A stretch of 64,000 nucleotides of DNA. Origin: Clostridia bacterium (GTDB lineage Bacteria > Bacillota > Clostridia > Oscillospirales > Acutalibacteraceae). The translations under genes and the position numbers were made by a program. This document shows positions 19,387 to 28,399 of this stretch, piece after piece. The notes under the pieces are model-generated. The model had not been told where the DNA came from. It worked only from the letters and a program-made list of their open reading frames with translations, and did no database searches. The stretch is taken from the NCBI GenBank assembly GCA_017521925.1, contig JAFXBG010000018.1, forward strand, positions 1-64,000. Reading direction: 5' to 3'. Each line of letters starts with the position of its first letter. Position 1 is the stretch's first letter.

Positions 19387-20451
19387 TTAGTTAATTTCAA
19401 ATAATGTCTGCTGAGAATTTACTGTGCTCTTAATGCCGAGATGCTCATAGGCAAGTGTAGTTACACAGCGTCCTCGTGGGGTACGGTTAAGAAAACCTAT
19501 CTGCATTAAATAAGGTTCGTATACATCTTCGATTGTTACAGCCTCTTCGCCTATTGCGGCGGCTAATGTTTCAAGTCCTACAGGACCTCCGCCGTAATTA
19601 TTTATCATTGCAAGGAGCATTCTGCGGTCGTTCTGGTCTAATCCTAATGAGTCTATTTCAAGTCTGTCCAGGGCGATTTTTGCAACCTCGCCTGTGATAA
19701 TTCCGTCAGACATCACCTGTGCAAAATCTCTGGCACGCTTTAAAAGTCGGTTGGCAATTCTTGGGGTACCACGGGAACGGGAAGCAAGCTCCAGAGCACC
19801 TTTTTCGTCAATTTCAATTCCAAGGATGCCTGCACTTCGTGTTACGATTTTTGCAAGTTCTTCGTGTGAATAAAGTTCGAGACGGGAAATAACACCAAAA
19901 CGGTCCCTCAGAGGAGCAGAAAGCTGACCTGCACGGGTTGTGGCACCTACCAAAGTAAACTTAGGCAGAGGCAAGTGATAAGAAGCCGCCATCTGACCTT
20001 TGCCTGTGATAATATCTATTGCAAAATCCTCCATGGAGGGGTAAAGAATTTCTTCAACACTGCGGTTAAGACGGTGAATTTCATCAATAAAAAGCACATC
20101 ACCCTGATTAAGGTTTGTAAGAAGTGAAGCCAGATCGCCGGGCTTTTCAATAGCCGGACCTGATGTGATACGGATGTTTACGCCCAGCTCATTTGCAATA
20201 ATTGCAGAAAGGGTTGTTTTACCAAGACCGGGAGGGCCGTAAAGAAGAACATGGTCTAAAACCTCTCCGCGTTTTTTGGCAGCTTCGATAAAGATTTTCA
20301 GGTTTTCCTTTACCTTATCCTGACCTACATAATCATCAAAAGATTTTGGTCTTAAGGGATTATCGCCGTCAAATACATCTTCAGGGGTTTCCTGTGTATC
20401 TACTATTCTGTTTTCAAAATCAAATTCTTCGCTATAGTTAAACTGACTCAT
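19387..20451 (-). CDS. ruvB: Holliday junction branch migration helicase RuvB
   Basis: RuvB is the AAA+ motor that drives branch migration of Holliday junctions on a RuvA platform. The 354-residue protein has Walker [11 protein letters not shown] (Gly-Pro-Pro at 72-74), Walker [13 protein letters not shown], sensor 1 [11 protein letters not shown] and arginine finger region [10 protein letters not shown]-terminal winged helix ([10 protein letters not shown]) follows. It is 2 bases downstream of ruvA. Confidence 0.97.
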   Translation of the reverse strand: MSQFNYSEEFDFENRIVDTQETPEDVFDGDNPLRPKSFDDYVGQDKVKENLKIFIEAAKKRGEVLDHVLLYGPPGLGKTTLSAIIANELGVNIRITSGPAIEKPGDLASLLTNLNQGDVLFIDEIHRLNRSVEEILYPSMEDFAIDIITGKGQMAASYHLPLPKFTLVGATTRAGQLSAPLRDRFGVISRLELYSHEELAKIVTRSAGILGIEIDEKGALELASRSRGTPRIANRLLKRARDFAQVMSDGIITGEVAKIALDRLEIDSLGLDQNDRRMLLAMINNYGGGPVGLETLAAAIGEEAVTIEDVYEPYLMQIGFLNRTPRGRCVTTLAYEHLGIKSTVNSQQTLFEIN

Positions 20452-20453
20452 AA

Positions 20454-21047
20454 TTATCTACCCATTTTCTTTAAGGTTTCGCCGATAAGCTGTTCTACAG
20501 TAAGGCTCGGGTCAAGCTTTGAAAGCACAGGCGTAACATCTGCAGCAGAAAAGCCCAGTACAGAAAGAGCAGCAACAGCTTTTGAAATATTGCCTGTGTC
20601 CTCAATAACTGAACCTTTAAGTTCCACAGAGGTATCAGATGTACCAAAGCCTTTAAGCTTATCCTTAAGTTCAAGAATAATTCTGGAAGCAAGTTTGGGG
20701 CCTACCCCCTGAGCTCGGGTTAAAGACTTTACGTCGCCCGCAGAAATTGCAAAGGTAATCTGCTCTGGGGTTAAATCAGAAAGAAGAGCAATACCTACCT
20801 TGGGACCAACACCTGAAACACCGATTAATAGCTTGAAACACTGAAGCTCTGACTTTGTAGCAAAACCGAAAAGCTCACAAGCATCTTCACGTACGCTCAT
20901 ATAAGTAAACAAGGTAACCTCGCTGTTAAGTTTTAAACTCTTCTGAGTATTGATACTGGTATGGCATTTATAACCGACACCTGAACATTCCACAACAGAA
21001 AAGCCTTGCTCCATTACTATTAAATTACCTCTTAAAGAATAAATCAT
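20454..21047 (-). CDS. ruvA: Holliday junction branch migration protein RuvA
   Basis: RuvA is the tetrameric junction-binding protein that recruits RuvB. The 197-residue protein starts [10 protein letters not shown]. It has the two helix-hairpin-helix motifs ([20 protein letters not shown] and [20 protein letters not shown]) and a C-terminal RuvB-binding three-helix domain ([14 protein letters not shown]). GGAGGT precedes the ATG. It lies 17 bases after ruvC. Confidence 0.96.
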   Translation of the reverse strand: MIYSLRGNLIVMEQGFSVVECSGVGYKCHTSINTQKSLKLNSEVTLFTYMSVREDACELFGFATKSELQCFKLLIGVSGVGPKVGIALLSDLTPEQITFAISAGDVKSLTRAQGVGPKLASRIILELKDKLKGFGTSDTSVELKGSVIEDTGNISKAVAALSVLGFSAADVTPVLSKLDPSLTVEQLIGETLKKMGR

Positions 21048-21064
21048 AACTGTACCTCCAAAGG

Positions 21065-21571
21065 TTAGTTAATGCCACTTATAAGTTTTTGTCTGAGGCA
21101 AGTGCCTGCAGCCTGAACGTGACAAACAGCAATTGCAAGGGCATCCGCGGCATCGTCGGGCTTTGGCATTTGTCTTAGCTTTAAAAGTCGCTTGGTCATA
21201 TCCATAACCTGTTGTTTTTTAGCTTTTCCGTAGCCCGTAACTGCAGTTTTAACCTGCAGGGGTGTATACTCAAAAATAGGAATATTGTGAAGCTGAGCCG
21301 CAAGGAGGATTACACCTCTTGCTTCGGCAACCATTATGGCGGTTTTCTGGTTATTCTGAAAATACAGCTTTTCTATAGCTATACAGTCAGGCTTTGCCTT
21401 TTCAATAACCTTATTCATACCATCAAAAATAATCTTAAGTCGAAGGTTGAAATCCGTGTCGGCATCAGTGGTAATGCAACCATAGGCAATGGGGTTGAAA
21501 TTACAGTTTTCGGCACTGATAACACCATAACCGATAATAGCATAACCGGGGTCAATACCAAGCACCGTCAC
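21065..21571 (-). CDS. ruvC: Holliday junction resolvase RuvC
   Basis: RuvC is the dimeric endonuclease that resolves Holliday junctions. The RNase H-like core shows its acidic residues in TVLGIDPGYAIIGYG (first Asp), CIAIEKLYFQNN (Glu) and MPKPDDAADALAIAVCH (Asp pair). A longer frame begins at GTG 21589, but AAAGGA lies 9 bases before the GTG at 21571, which gives a 168-residue protein starting MTVLGIDPG, the usual RuvC N-terminus. First gene of the long minus-strand run; a good promoter lies at 21616-21644. Confidence 0.95.
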   Translation of the reverse strand: MTVLGIDPGYAIIGYGVISAENCNFNPIAYGCITTDADTDFNLRLKIIFDGMNKVIEKAKPDCIAIEKLYFQNNQKTAIMVAEARGVILLAAQLHNIPIFEYTPLQVKTAVTGYGKAKKQQVMDMTKRLLKLRQMPKPDDAADALAIAVCHVQAAGTCLRQKLISGIN

Positions 21572-21615
21572 AGCAATACATCCTTTCACACATAATAAGC
21601 CTATAATAATTAAGT

Positions 21616-21644
21616 ATTATAACATATTGATACTTAAATAGCAA
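21616..21644 (-). promoter_or_regulatory. sigma-A promoter upstream of ruvC
   Basis: On the minus strand there is TTGCTA (21639-21644), a 17-base spacer and TATAAT (21616-21621), 45 bases before the ruvC start. It is the only clear promoter I see for the run of genes down to the dockerin protease at 6410. Confidence 0.7.
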
Positions 21645-21676
21645 CTTTATTCGTGTTTTGTTACATAAAAATTCAC

Positions 21677-21711
21677 AAAAAATCTCCTCCGAATAGTAAT
21701 CCGAAGGAGAT
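21677..21711 (-). terminator. Intrinsic terminator of pflB-pflA
   Basis: Five bases after the pflA stop, the minus strand forms an 11-bp stem (ATCTCCTTCGG with its partner, one mismatch) and then six T residues (21682-21677). Confidence 0.85.
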
Positions 21712-21715
21712 GTAT

Positions 21716-22432
21716 TTATACATATTCTTTTACAAAAGTCTTAAGGAAATCCATTTTTTCCTTTGTTGGAGTTGGCAGATTGCCAAAAGGAAAAGTTATA
21801 TTCATTGCGTCGTATTTAGTCTGGCATATTTTGTGAAAAGGCAAAAGCTCTATTTTATCCACACAATTATGATTTTTTGCAATATCATAAAGCTTTGTGA
21901 TATTTTCTTCATTATCGTTAACTGTGGGAATGATAACCTGACGAAGGGTTGTGGGAATATTCATATTATTGAGAATCCGTAAAAACTCAAGAGGAATCTC
22001 CATAGAACAGCCTGCGTTTTCTTTGTAAAGAGCATCTTCGGTGTATTTTATATCCAGAAGGACTCTGTCAGTAACCTGCAACAAGCTCAATACATTCTCA
22101 TTAATAACACTGCCGGATGTATCAAGGCAGGTGTTTATACCCTTTTCTTTAGCGGATGTAAAAATGTCCGTTGCAAATTTTGCCTGCAACAAGGGTTCAC
22201 CGCCTGATAAAGTGATACCGCCGTTGTCTTTGAAATACTCTTTGAAACGTACTGCTTTATTTACAACTTCTTCTGCCGTAAATTCTTTTGCATCTCCAAC
22301 ACGCACCCAGGTGTCAGGGTTATGACAGCATTTACAACGCAAATTGCACCCCTGTAAAAAAGCTACAAACCTTACACCCGGACCATCTACTGTTCCAAGG
22401 CTTTGGATGGAGTGGATGTAACCCTTACTCAT
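21716..22432 (-). CDS. pflA: Pyruvate formate-lyase activating enzyme
   Basis: PflA is the radical-SAM enzyme that installs the glycyl radical on PflB. The 238-residue protein has the cluster-binding Cx3Cx2C motif at C29, C33 and C36 in [18 protein letters not shown], the GGE-type motif in [11 protein letters not shown], and no extra ferredoxin domain, as is usual for PflA proper. The ATG overlaps the pflB stop by 4 bases, so the two are translated together. Confidence 0.96.
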   Translation of the reverse strand: MSKGYIHSIQSLGTVDGPGVRFVAFLQGCNLRCKCCHNPDTWVRVGDAKEFTAEEVVNKAVRFKEYFKDNGGITLSGGEPLLQAKFATDIFTSAKEKGINTCLDTSGSVINENVLSLLQVTDRVLLDIKYTEDALYKENAGCSMEIPLEFLRILNNMNIPTTLRQVIIPTVNDNEENITKLYDIAKNHNCVDKIELLPFHKICQTKYDAMNITFPFGNLPTPTKEKMDFLKTFVKEYV

Positions 22433-24660
22433 ACTGCTTCGTGGAAAGTACGGCTTATAACTTCACGTTGCTGTTCACGGCTTAGCTTGTTGAAGTGTAC
22501 AGCATAGCCTGAAACACGGATTGTGAGGTTAGGATAAGCCTCGGGGTTTTCGTAAGCTTTCATAAGAGTTTCACGGGTCATAACGTTAACGTTGATGTGA
22601 TGAGCCATTTTAGCAAAGTAACCGTCAAGAATTGTAACAAGGTTATTTACCTGTTCATCATCGGTTTTACCTAAAGCATTGGGAGTTATAGAGAAGGTAT
22701 TGGAAATACCGTCACGACAATCGTCGTAGCTTATCTTAGCAATAGAGTTAAGAGAAGCAAGAGCACCATTTTCCTCACGGTTGTGCATAGGATTAGCACC
22801 GGGAGCAAAAGCCTCGCCTGCTTTTCTGCCGTCCGGAGTTGAGCCTGTGTTTTTGCCGTACATAACGTTTGATGTAATAGTAAGAACAGAAAGAGTGTGA
22901 ATTGAATCGCGATAAGTTTTTGTCTTTCTGAGTTCTGTAATAACCTTATGGGTCATATCCTTGGCAAGAGAGTCTACCCTATCGTCATCGTTACCGAACT
23001 TAGGGAATTCGCCTGTAGTTTCGAAGTCTACGATGTAACCGTTTTCATCTCTGACAGGCTTGACGTCAGCGTATTTAATAGCACTTAAGGAATCGGTAAT
23101 TACGGAAAGGCCGGCTATACCGAAAGCCATAAAGCGGTCAACGGTAGTATCGTGTAGAGCCATCTGGGTTTTCTCGTAGGCGTATTTATCGTGCATATAG
23201 TGGATGATATTCATTGTGTTTACGTAAAGATGGCTGAGCCAGGGCAGATAAACATCAAGACGTTCCATAACAGCTTCAAAAGTGAGCCGGTCACCCTCTA
23301 AAACATCCATCTGAGGACCAATATGGATACCGCTGGTAGTATCATAACCGCCGTTGATAGCAATAAGCATAAGCTTTGGTAAGTTACACCTTGCACCAAA
23401 GAACTGCATCTGTTTGCCTACCTTCATAGCAGAAACACAGCAGGCAATAGCATAATCATCGCCATAAATCGGACGCATTAAATCGTCGTTTTCGTACTGG
23501 ATAGAGTTTGTATCCTTGGAAACCTTTGCACAGAACTTCTTGAAATTTTCAGGAAGATTCTGAGACCAGAGAACAGTAAGGTTAGGCTCGGGAGAAGAAC
23601 CTAAGGTGTAGAGTGTATTGAGAACACGGAAAGAGTTTTTGGTAACTAATGTTCTGCCGTCTTCGCCTACTCCGCCCACAGCCTCAGTAATCCACATGGG
23701 GTCACCGCCGAACAGCTCATTATACTCAGGGGTTCTTAAATGTCTGGCGATTCGAAGCTTCATAACAAAATCGTCCATAAGCTCCTGGGCACCTTCCTCG
23801 GTTAAGATGCCATTTTTAATATCACGCTCAATGTAAATATCAAAGAATGTGCTTACTCTTCCCAAAGACATAGCCGCACCATTCTGTTCTTTAATTGCTG
23901 CAAGATAAGCAAAATATGTCCACTGAATTGCTTCCTTAGCATTGTTTGCAGGCTGGCTGATATCGAAACCGTACATCATAGCCATTTCCTTCATTTTGCC
24001 TAAGAAAGCAATCTGTTGGAAAAGCTCTTCATCAAGGCGGATACGAGCAGTATCGAATGAATCTAATGCAAGGTCAGCTTTATCCTTCTGCTTTTCTTCA
24101 ATCAGCTTGTCCACACCATAAAGAGCTACACGGCGATAGTCACCGATAATACGACCTCTGCCATAAGCATCGGGAAGACCGGTAATAACGTGGCACTTTC
24201 TTGCGGCACGCATTTCATCAGTATAAGCACGGAAAACACCGTCATTATGAGTTGTGCGGTATTTGAACTCTTCTTCGATTTTATCGCTTAATTTGTAACC
24301 GTAAGCCTTACAAGCCTGACGTGCCATACGGATGCCGCCAAAGGGATTAACACCACGCTTTAAGGGACGGTTGGTCTGCATACCTACGATAAGCTCGTTT
24401 TCTTTATCAATATAGCCCGGTGAGTAGCTTGTAAGTGAAGAAACTGTAGCAGTGTCGATATCAAGAACACCGCCAAACTGGCGCTCCAGGGCAAAAAGTC
24501 CTTCCACCTTTTTCATCAGTATACTTGTACGCTCGGTGGCACCGCTTAAAAAGGCGTCGTCACCTGTGTACTCTGTGTAGTTAGTCTGAATAAAATCACG
24601 AACGTTGATTTCATCACACCAAACACCACTGTTAAATCCAATCCAGCTTTTATTTTCCAT
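22429..24660 (-). CDS. pflB: Formate acetyltransferase (pyruvate formate-lyase)
   Basis: PflB splits pyruvate with CoA into acetyl-CoA and formate, a main fermentation step under anaerobic conditions. The 743-residue protein has the catalytic Cys pair C407-C408 in AIACCVSAM and the glycyl-radical site Gly718 in RVSGYAVHF near the C-terminus. Length and motifs match the true PFL rather than other glycyl-radical enzymes. The leader contains a ZTP riboswitch (24747-24820) with an overlapping terminator, followed by a GGAGAG ribosome-binding site. Confidence 0.97.
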   Translation of the reverse strand: MENKSWIGFNSGVWCDEINVRDFIQTNYTEYTGDDAFLSGATERTSILMKKVEGLFALERQFGGVLDIDTATVSSLTSYSPGYIDKENELIVGMQTNRPLKRGVNPFGGIRMARQACKAYGYKLSDKIEEEFKYRTTHNDGVFRAYTDEMRAARKCHVITGLPDAYGRGRIIGDYRRVALYGVDKLIEEKQKDKADLALDSFDTARIRLDEELFQQIAFLGKMKEMAMMYGFDISQPANNAKEAIQWTYFAYLAAIKEQNGAAMSLGRVSTFFDIYIERDIKNGILTEEGAQELMDDFVMKLRIARHLRTPEYNELFGGDPMWITEAVGGVGEDGRTLVTKNSFRVLNTLYTLGSSPEPNLTVLWSQNLPENFKKFCAKVSKDTNSIQYENDDLMRPIYGDDYAIACCVSAMKVGKQMQFFGARCNLPKLMLIAINGGYDTTSGIHIGPQMDVLEGDRLTFEAVMERLDVYLPWLSHLYVNTMNIIHYMHDKYAYEKTQMALHDTTVDRFMAFGIAGLSVITDSLSAIKYADVKPVRDENGYIVDFETTGEFPKFGNDDDRVDSLAKDMTHKVITELRKTKTYRDSIHTLSVLTITSNVMYGKNTGSTPDGRKAGEAFAPGANPMHNREENGALASLNSIAKISYDDCRDGISNTFSITPNALGKTDDEQVNNLVTILDGYFAKMAHHINVNVMTRETLMKAYENPEAYPNLTIRVSGYAVHFNKLSREQQREVISRTFHEAV

Positions 24661-24710
24661 TTGTATCTCTCCTTACTGAATGAATTGATATAAAATAAGC
24701 TTATATTACT

Positions 24711-24750
24711 AAACAAAAAGGCAATCCACTTCTATGTGAAGCGAATTGCC
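24711..24750 (-). terminator. Riboswitch-controlled terminator (expression platform) before pflB
   Basis: On the minus strand the 13-bp arms GGCAATTCGCTTC and GAAGTGGATTGCC close the loop ACATA and are followed by TTTTTGTTT. The first bases of the stem (GGCA) are also the last bases of the aptamer's conserved CTGGGCA, so ligand-bound aptamer and terminator cannot form together. ZTP binding is therefore expected to switch pflBA on. Confidence 0.88.
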
Positions 24751-24820
24751 CAGACGGTCGGCTTTGTAACTTCTATACTCCCCCACTGTTTTCAGTGAAA
24801 CCCGTCAGTCACATAGAAGT
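24747..24820 (-). promoter_or_regulatory. ZTP (pfl motif) riboswitch aptamer
   Basis: On the minus strand, P1 is ACTTCTAT/ATAGAAGT. Inside it are the conserved GTGACTGACG and, after a CACTG-AAAA-CAGTG hairpin, GGGGAG. A 3' domain follows with GCCGACCGTCTGGGCA, matching the CCGcCUGGGCA hallmark. This is the pfl motif, shown in other bacteria to bind ZTP/ZMP, which accumulate when 10-formyl-tetrahydrofolate runs short. Placement before pflB is the context that gave the motif its first name; PFL supplies formate for formyl-THF. Confidence 0.93.
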
Positions 24821-24834
24821 TTCCTTACAATATA

Positions 24835-24863
24835 TTTATACTATAAATATTGTCTTTTGTCAA
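24835..24863 (-). promoter_or_regulatory. sigma-A promoter of the pflBA transcript
   Basis: On the minus strand there is TTGACA (24858-24863), 17 bases, then TATAAA (24835-24840). Initiation near 24828 would place the whole aptamer at the very 5' end of the RNA, which supports both calls. Confidence 0.82.
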
Positions 24864-24993
24864 AGGGTTTACTATATATTGCGGGTAGAAAAACTGCAAT
24901 AAACAGATAAAACTTTTGTATATATTTTCAAAACCACAGATTATTATTACATATTTTATAAACTCAGGTGCAAAATACCAACAGGTGATTAAT

Positions 24994-26382
24994 TTGCTGA
25001 CTAAGAATCTGAATGAAAACACAGCAGTACTTGATGCTGATTTAAGAGTTAATGAAAGCTTTGACCTTATTAAAAGAAATATTATTATTAACAAGAGGAA
25101 TGTCGCACTTTACTGTATTGACGGATTCGTTAAAGATGCGGTGCTGATGAAAACCCTTGTATTCTTTAATTCTATTAAAGACGAAAGTTACTTTAAAGAT
25201 GCCGATACATTCGCAGAAAACTGTGTCCCGTACTTTGAAGTAACAACAGAAAATGACCCTGAGTTGATTATTCAGAATATACTTTGCGGTGTTACTGCTC
25301 TTATAATAGATGGCATGGACAAAGCTGTTCTGATGGATATGAGGACTTACCCTCAAAGACAAACCAGCGAGCCTGATGACGATAAGGTTATGAGAGGCAG
25401 TAAAGACGGATTTGTTGAAACTATGATAAGCAACGTAGCACTTATCAGACGAAGAATCAGGGATGTAAACTTTACTGTTAAACCCTTTTTTGTAAGCCAT
25501 TGTTCCAAATCTGACGTAGCAGTTTGTTATATGGAAAACAAAGTTGATAAAAAATTGCTGAAAGCAATTACAAACCGAATAAACAACATCGATGTTGATT
25601 CTTTAGCAATGAATCAACAAAGTTTGATTGAGGCGATTTACCCCAAAAAATGGTTCAACCCTTTTCCTAAGATAAAATACACAGAACGCCCTGACTCGGC
25701 AGCAGCAAACCTTTTGAAAGGCAATATTGTAATTCTGGTGGACAACTCTCCATCGGCGCTTATTCTTCCAACATCTATTTTTGATATTACTGAAGAGGCA
25801 GACGACTACTATTTTCCACCTATAACTGGCTCTTATTTAAGAGTTGCAAGACTATTAATAACCATTGGGGCTTTGCTTATTACCCCTTTGTGGCTTCTGA
25901 TGTTACAAAACCCTGACTTTGTGCCTGATGTATTCAAGTTTATGGTTAACACAGAGGAATGCAGTATTCCTGTATTCTGGCAGTTGATACTCTTGGAAGT
26001 TACAATTGACGGGCTAAGGCTTGCAGCTCTGAATACACCAAACAGTTTATCGGGGACCTTGGGTATTATAGGAGCAATAGCCTTATCGGAATTTTCCGTA
26101 AGTGCAGGTTGGTTTAACACCGAAACAATTCTGTATATGGCTTTTGTTACTATTGCTAGCTTTTCTCAGCCCAATTATGAGCTTGGCTACTGCCTTAAAT
26201 TTATGAGGGTAATAATTTTGATTCTGACATCCCTTTTCAACCTTTGGGGATTTATTGCAGGACTTTTAATTACAATTATACTGTTGGTAACAAACAAAAC
26301 TGTCAGCGGTAAAAGCTACCTTTACCCCCTTATTCCCTTTAACGGAAAAGCATTTCTGCACAAGGTACTGAGATTCAGATAA
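24994..26382 (+). CDS. GerA/SpoVAF family spore germination protein
   Basis: This GerA-family membrane protein (462 residues from the chosen start) belongs to the subunit-A type of germinant receptors and SpoVAF. A soluble N-terminal region contains SFDLIKRNIIINKRNVALYC and YCIDGFVKDAVLMK. The signatures ILVDNSPSALILPT and DDYYFPPITGSYLRVARLL lead into about five membrane helices. A frame open from TTG 24916 exists. AGGTG lies 6 bases before the TTG at 24994, and family members begin near this point, so 24994 is preferred. No gerB or gerC partners are adjacent, which favours SpoVAF-like over a tricistronic receptor. It overlaps convergent spmB by 8 bases. Confidence 0.82.
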   Translation: MLTKNLNENTAVLDADLRVNESFDLIKRNIIINKRNVALYCIDGFVKDAVLMKTLVFFNSIKDESYFKDADTFAENCVPYFEVTTENDPELIIQNILCGVTALIIDGMDKAVLMDMRTYPQRQTSEPDDDKVMRGSKDGFVETMISNVALIRRRIRDVNFTVKPFFVSHCSKSDVAVCYMENKVDKKLLKAITNRINNIDVDSLAMNQQSLIEAIYPKKWFNPFPKIKYTERPDSAAANLLKGNIVILVDNSPSALILPTSIFDITEEADDYYFPPITGSYLRVARLLITIGALLITPLWLLMLQNPDFVPDVFKFMVNTEECSIPVFWQLILLEVTIDGLRLAALNTPNSLSGTLGIIGAIALSEFSVSAGWFNTETILYMAFVTIASFSQPNYELGYCLKFMRVIILILTSLFNLWGFIAGLLITIILLVTNKTVSGKSYLYPLIPFNGKAFLHKVLRFR

Positions 26383-26884
26383 GAAAAAGTCTTACTGTCA
26401 AAACCGAAAATATAACTGCTGTTAAATCCGCCGCAAGTCCCGCTATAAGGGTGTGGCGGATTTTCTTTATACCAATACTGCCAAAATATAGGGTTACTGC
26501 GTAAAAAGTGGTTTCTGTTGAACCTGCCATTACCGAAACAATTTTACCAGCGAAACTATCGGGACCGTAATGCTCAAAAACATCTATAAGCAGTGCTGTT
26601 GAACCTCCGCCTGATATGGGTCTCAGTATTGCAACAGGTACTATTTCTGCAGGGAATCCCAACTGCTCAGCTAAAGGCGTAATAATAACTGTCAAAAAAT
26701 CCAGAGCTCCGCTTTCACGAAGCATGGTAACCGAAGTGATAAGTCCAATCAAAGTAGGAGTTATTGTAAGTATTGTGTTAAGACCTTTTAAAGCTCCTTG
26801 ACAAAAAACTTCAAATACAGGAATTTTTCTGAAAATACCTGTAAATACAATGACAAGTACTATTAAAGGAACAATAAGGCTCAT
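26375..26884 (-). CDS. spmB: Spore maturation protein B
   Basis: SpmB (169 residues) is a nucleoside-recognition-domain (Gate) membrane protein needed for normal spore core dehydration in B. subtilis. It has hydrophobic helices and the motifs ILRPISGGGSTALLID and GSTETTFYAVTLYFGSIG, the conserved Gate signatures. It starts 1 base after the spmA stop. Its last 8 bases overlap the end of the GerA/SpoVAF-like gene on the other strand. Confidence 0.93.
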   Translation of the reverse strand: MSLIVPLIVLVIVFTGIFRKIPVFEVFCQGALKGLNTILTITPTLIGLITSVTMLRESGALDFLTVIITPLAEQLGFPAEIVPVAILRPISGGGSTALLIDVFEHYGPDSFAGKIVSVMAGSTETTFYAVTLYFGSIGIKKIRHTLIAGLAADLTAVIFSVLTVRLFLI

Positions 26885-26885
26885 T

Positions 26886-27464
26886 TTATCCCTTCTTCAG
26901 AAAAAAGAGTTTTGCAACAATAACCGCTACTGTCAATGCCACAACAGACGTAAGCCACACACACGGTATAATTTCAAAAGGAGCATAACTTCCGTATTTT
27001 GAACGATATGCACACAGCGTTGTGGGAATAAGTTGAAGCGATGCTGTATTAAGAACCACAAACATAACCATATCATCAGTAGCTTCGTTTTTATTGTGAT
27101 TAATGCTTTTTAGCTCTTTCATAGCATTTAATCCCAGGGGTGTCGCGGCATTACCCAGTCCCATAAGATTAGCACTTATGTTAAGACTTATATATCTCAT
27201 TGCGTCACTGTTTTTATCAACATTTTTAAAGAGTTTGGTGAGCACGGGAGAAAACACTTTAGCTATCCCTTTTGTTATTCCGCTTTTGTCGGCTATTTCC
27301 ATCATTCCTGACCAAAAACATATTATACCTATTATTGAAAACAAGAGTTCAACAGCAGATGTGGCTCCTGAAATTACCGAGTCGGAAACCGATTCTGTTT
27401 TGCCTAAAAATATCGATGATATAAAAGCAATCAACATCATAAAAGCCCAGATATAATTAAGCAT
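26886..27464 (-). CDS. spmA: Spore maturation protein A
   Basis: SpmA (192 residues) pairs with SpmB in spore core maturation. It is a polytopic membrane protein with a Gate domain: FWSGMMEIADKSGITKGIAK and NLMGLGNAATPLGLNAMKEL are conserved motifs. AAAGGTGAG precedes the ATG. An exact Spo0A box (TGTCGAA, 27477-27483 on the minus strand) abuts that ribosome-binding site; a chance match is possible. Confidence 0.93.
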   Translation of the reverse strand: MLNYIWAFMMLIAFISSIFLGKTESVSDSVISGATSAVELLFSIIGIICFWSGMMEIADKSGITKGIAKVFSPVLTKLFKNVDKNSDAMRYISLNISANLMGLGNAATPLGLNAMKELKSINHNKNEATDDMVMFVVLNTASLQLIPTTLCAYRSKYGSYAPFEIIPCVWLTSVVALTVAVIVAKLFFLKKG

Positions 27465-27507
27465 AGAAACTCACCTTTCGACAGTTAAGTATTTTTATAG
27501 TTTATTC

Positions 27508-27536
27508 TTGACAAAAATGTTACAAATTGGTAAGAT
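27508..27536 (+). promoter_or_regulatory. sigma-A promoter for the AbrB-like regulator
   Basis: TTGACA (27508-27513), a 17-base spacer and TAAGAT (27531-27536) lie 44 bases before the ATG. The dCMP deaminase gene 47 bases further on probably shares the transcript. Confidence 0.75.
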
Positions 27537-27580
27537 TTAGACAAGGAGGGTTACAATTCATACTTTTGGGAGGTATTATT

Positions 27581-27823
27581 ATGTTGAAAGCATGCGGAAA
27601 TATTTGCAGAGTTGACAAATTAGGAAGAATTGTCGTACCTGTAAAAATCAGAAGGATGTTTGATTTAGTCGAAAACAGTCCTTTGGAGCTTTTTGTCGAG
27701 GATGACAAAATTGTATTTAAAAGATATTTACCTCAGTGCGTTTTCTGCGGAAGTAACGATGAGCTTACCGAATACAAAGAACACCACATCTGCAAAAAGT
27801 GCCTTGAGGAATTAAGCAAATAA
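27581..27823 (+). CDS. AbrB/SpoVT-type transcriptional regulator with zinc ribbon
   Basis: This 80-residue regulator has an N-terminal AbrB swapped-hairpin DNA-binding domain (KLGRIVVPVKIRRMFDL, then SPLELFVEDDKIVFKRY), followed by a four-Cys zinc ribbon, CVFCGSNDEL...HHICKKC, instead of a second dimerisation domain. GGGAGG stands 7 bases before the ATG at 27581; the longer frame from 27527 lacks a ribosome-binding site. AbrB proteins are transition-state regulators, and its position among sporulation genes fits. Targets are unknown. Confidence 0.88.
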   Translation: MLKACGNICRVDKLGRIVVPVKIRRMFDLVENSPLELFVEDDKIVFKRYLPQCVFCGSNDELTEYKEHHICKKCLEELSK

Positions 27824-27870
27824 CCAACACCACTAAGCAAAGCCAAAATTATTTTATTTGGAGGTTTATT

Positions 27871-28362
27871 ATGTTTACACGAATTGATAAGGAAAACTAC
27901 TATCTTGATATTGCTGAGACAGTATCCGAAAGAGGCACATGCTTAAGACGCAATTTTGGTGCAATTATTGTAAACAACGACCAGATTATCTCTACGGGCT
28001 ATGTAGGTGCACCAAGAGGCAGAAAAAACTGCATTGACCTTGGGTATTGTCAGAGAGAAGCTCTTAATATTCCCCGCGGTGAAAGATATGAGCTTTGCAG
28101 AAGTGTACATGCTGAGATGAATGCTATTATACATGCATCGCGTGAAAGAATGCTGGGTGCTACTCTTTATCTGGTAGGTAAGGAACAAGGCACAGGAGAA
28201 TACGTTGAAAACGCAAGTGCATGTGCTATGTGTAAACGTGCAATTATTAATGCGGGTATTACAAGAGTAGTAATCAGAAACAGCAAAACCAAGTTTACTG
28301 CTGTTTATGTTGAAGAATGGATAGAAAACGACGACTCCCTTGAGGGATGTCTGGGTTATTAA
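27871..28362 (+). CDS. dCMP deaminase family protein (ComEB-like)
   Basis: This 163-residue zinc-dependent deaminase probably converts dCMP to dUMP for thymidylate synthesis. The catalytic zinc site is HAEMN (H80, with proton-donor E82) plus C118 and C121 in ASACAMCKRAI. Extra Cys residues (C24, C54, C60, C76) may form the second, structural zinc seen in some dCMP deaminases. GGAGGT precedes the ATG. It is followed by an intrinsic terminator. A tRNA or riboflavin-type deaminase is less likely because those have other flanking motifs. Confidence 0.88.
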   Translation: MFTRIDKENYYLDIAETVSERGTCLRRNFGAIIVNNDQIISTGYVGAPRGRKNCIDLGYCQREALNIPRGERYELCRSVHAEMNAIIHASRERMLGATLYLVGKEQGTGEYVENASACAMCKRAIINAGITRVVIRNSKTKFTAVYVEEWIENDDSLEGCLGY

Positions 28363-28373
28363 TTAAATCTTTT

Positions 28374-28399
28374 AGAGCCGTTAAATCACGGCTCTTTTT
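28374..28399 (+). terminator. Intrinsic terminator after the dCMP deaminase
   Basis: A 7-bp stem AGAGCCG/CGGCTCT with an 8-base loop is followed by TTTTC. It overlaps the stop codon of the convergent lipoprotein gene (ends 28386). Confidence 0.82.
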
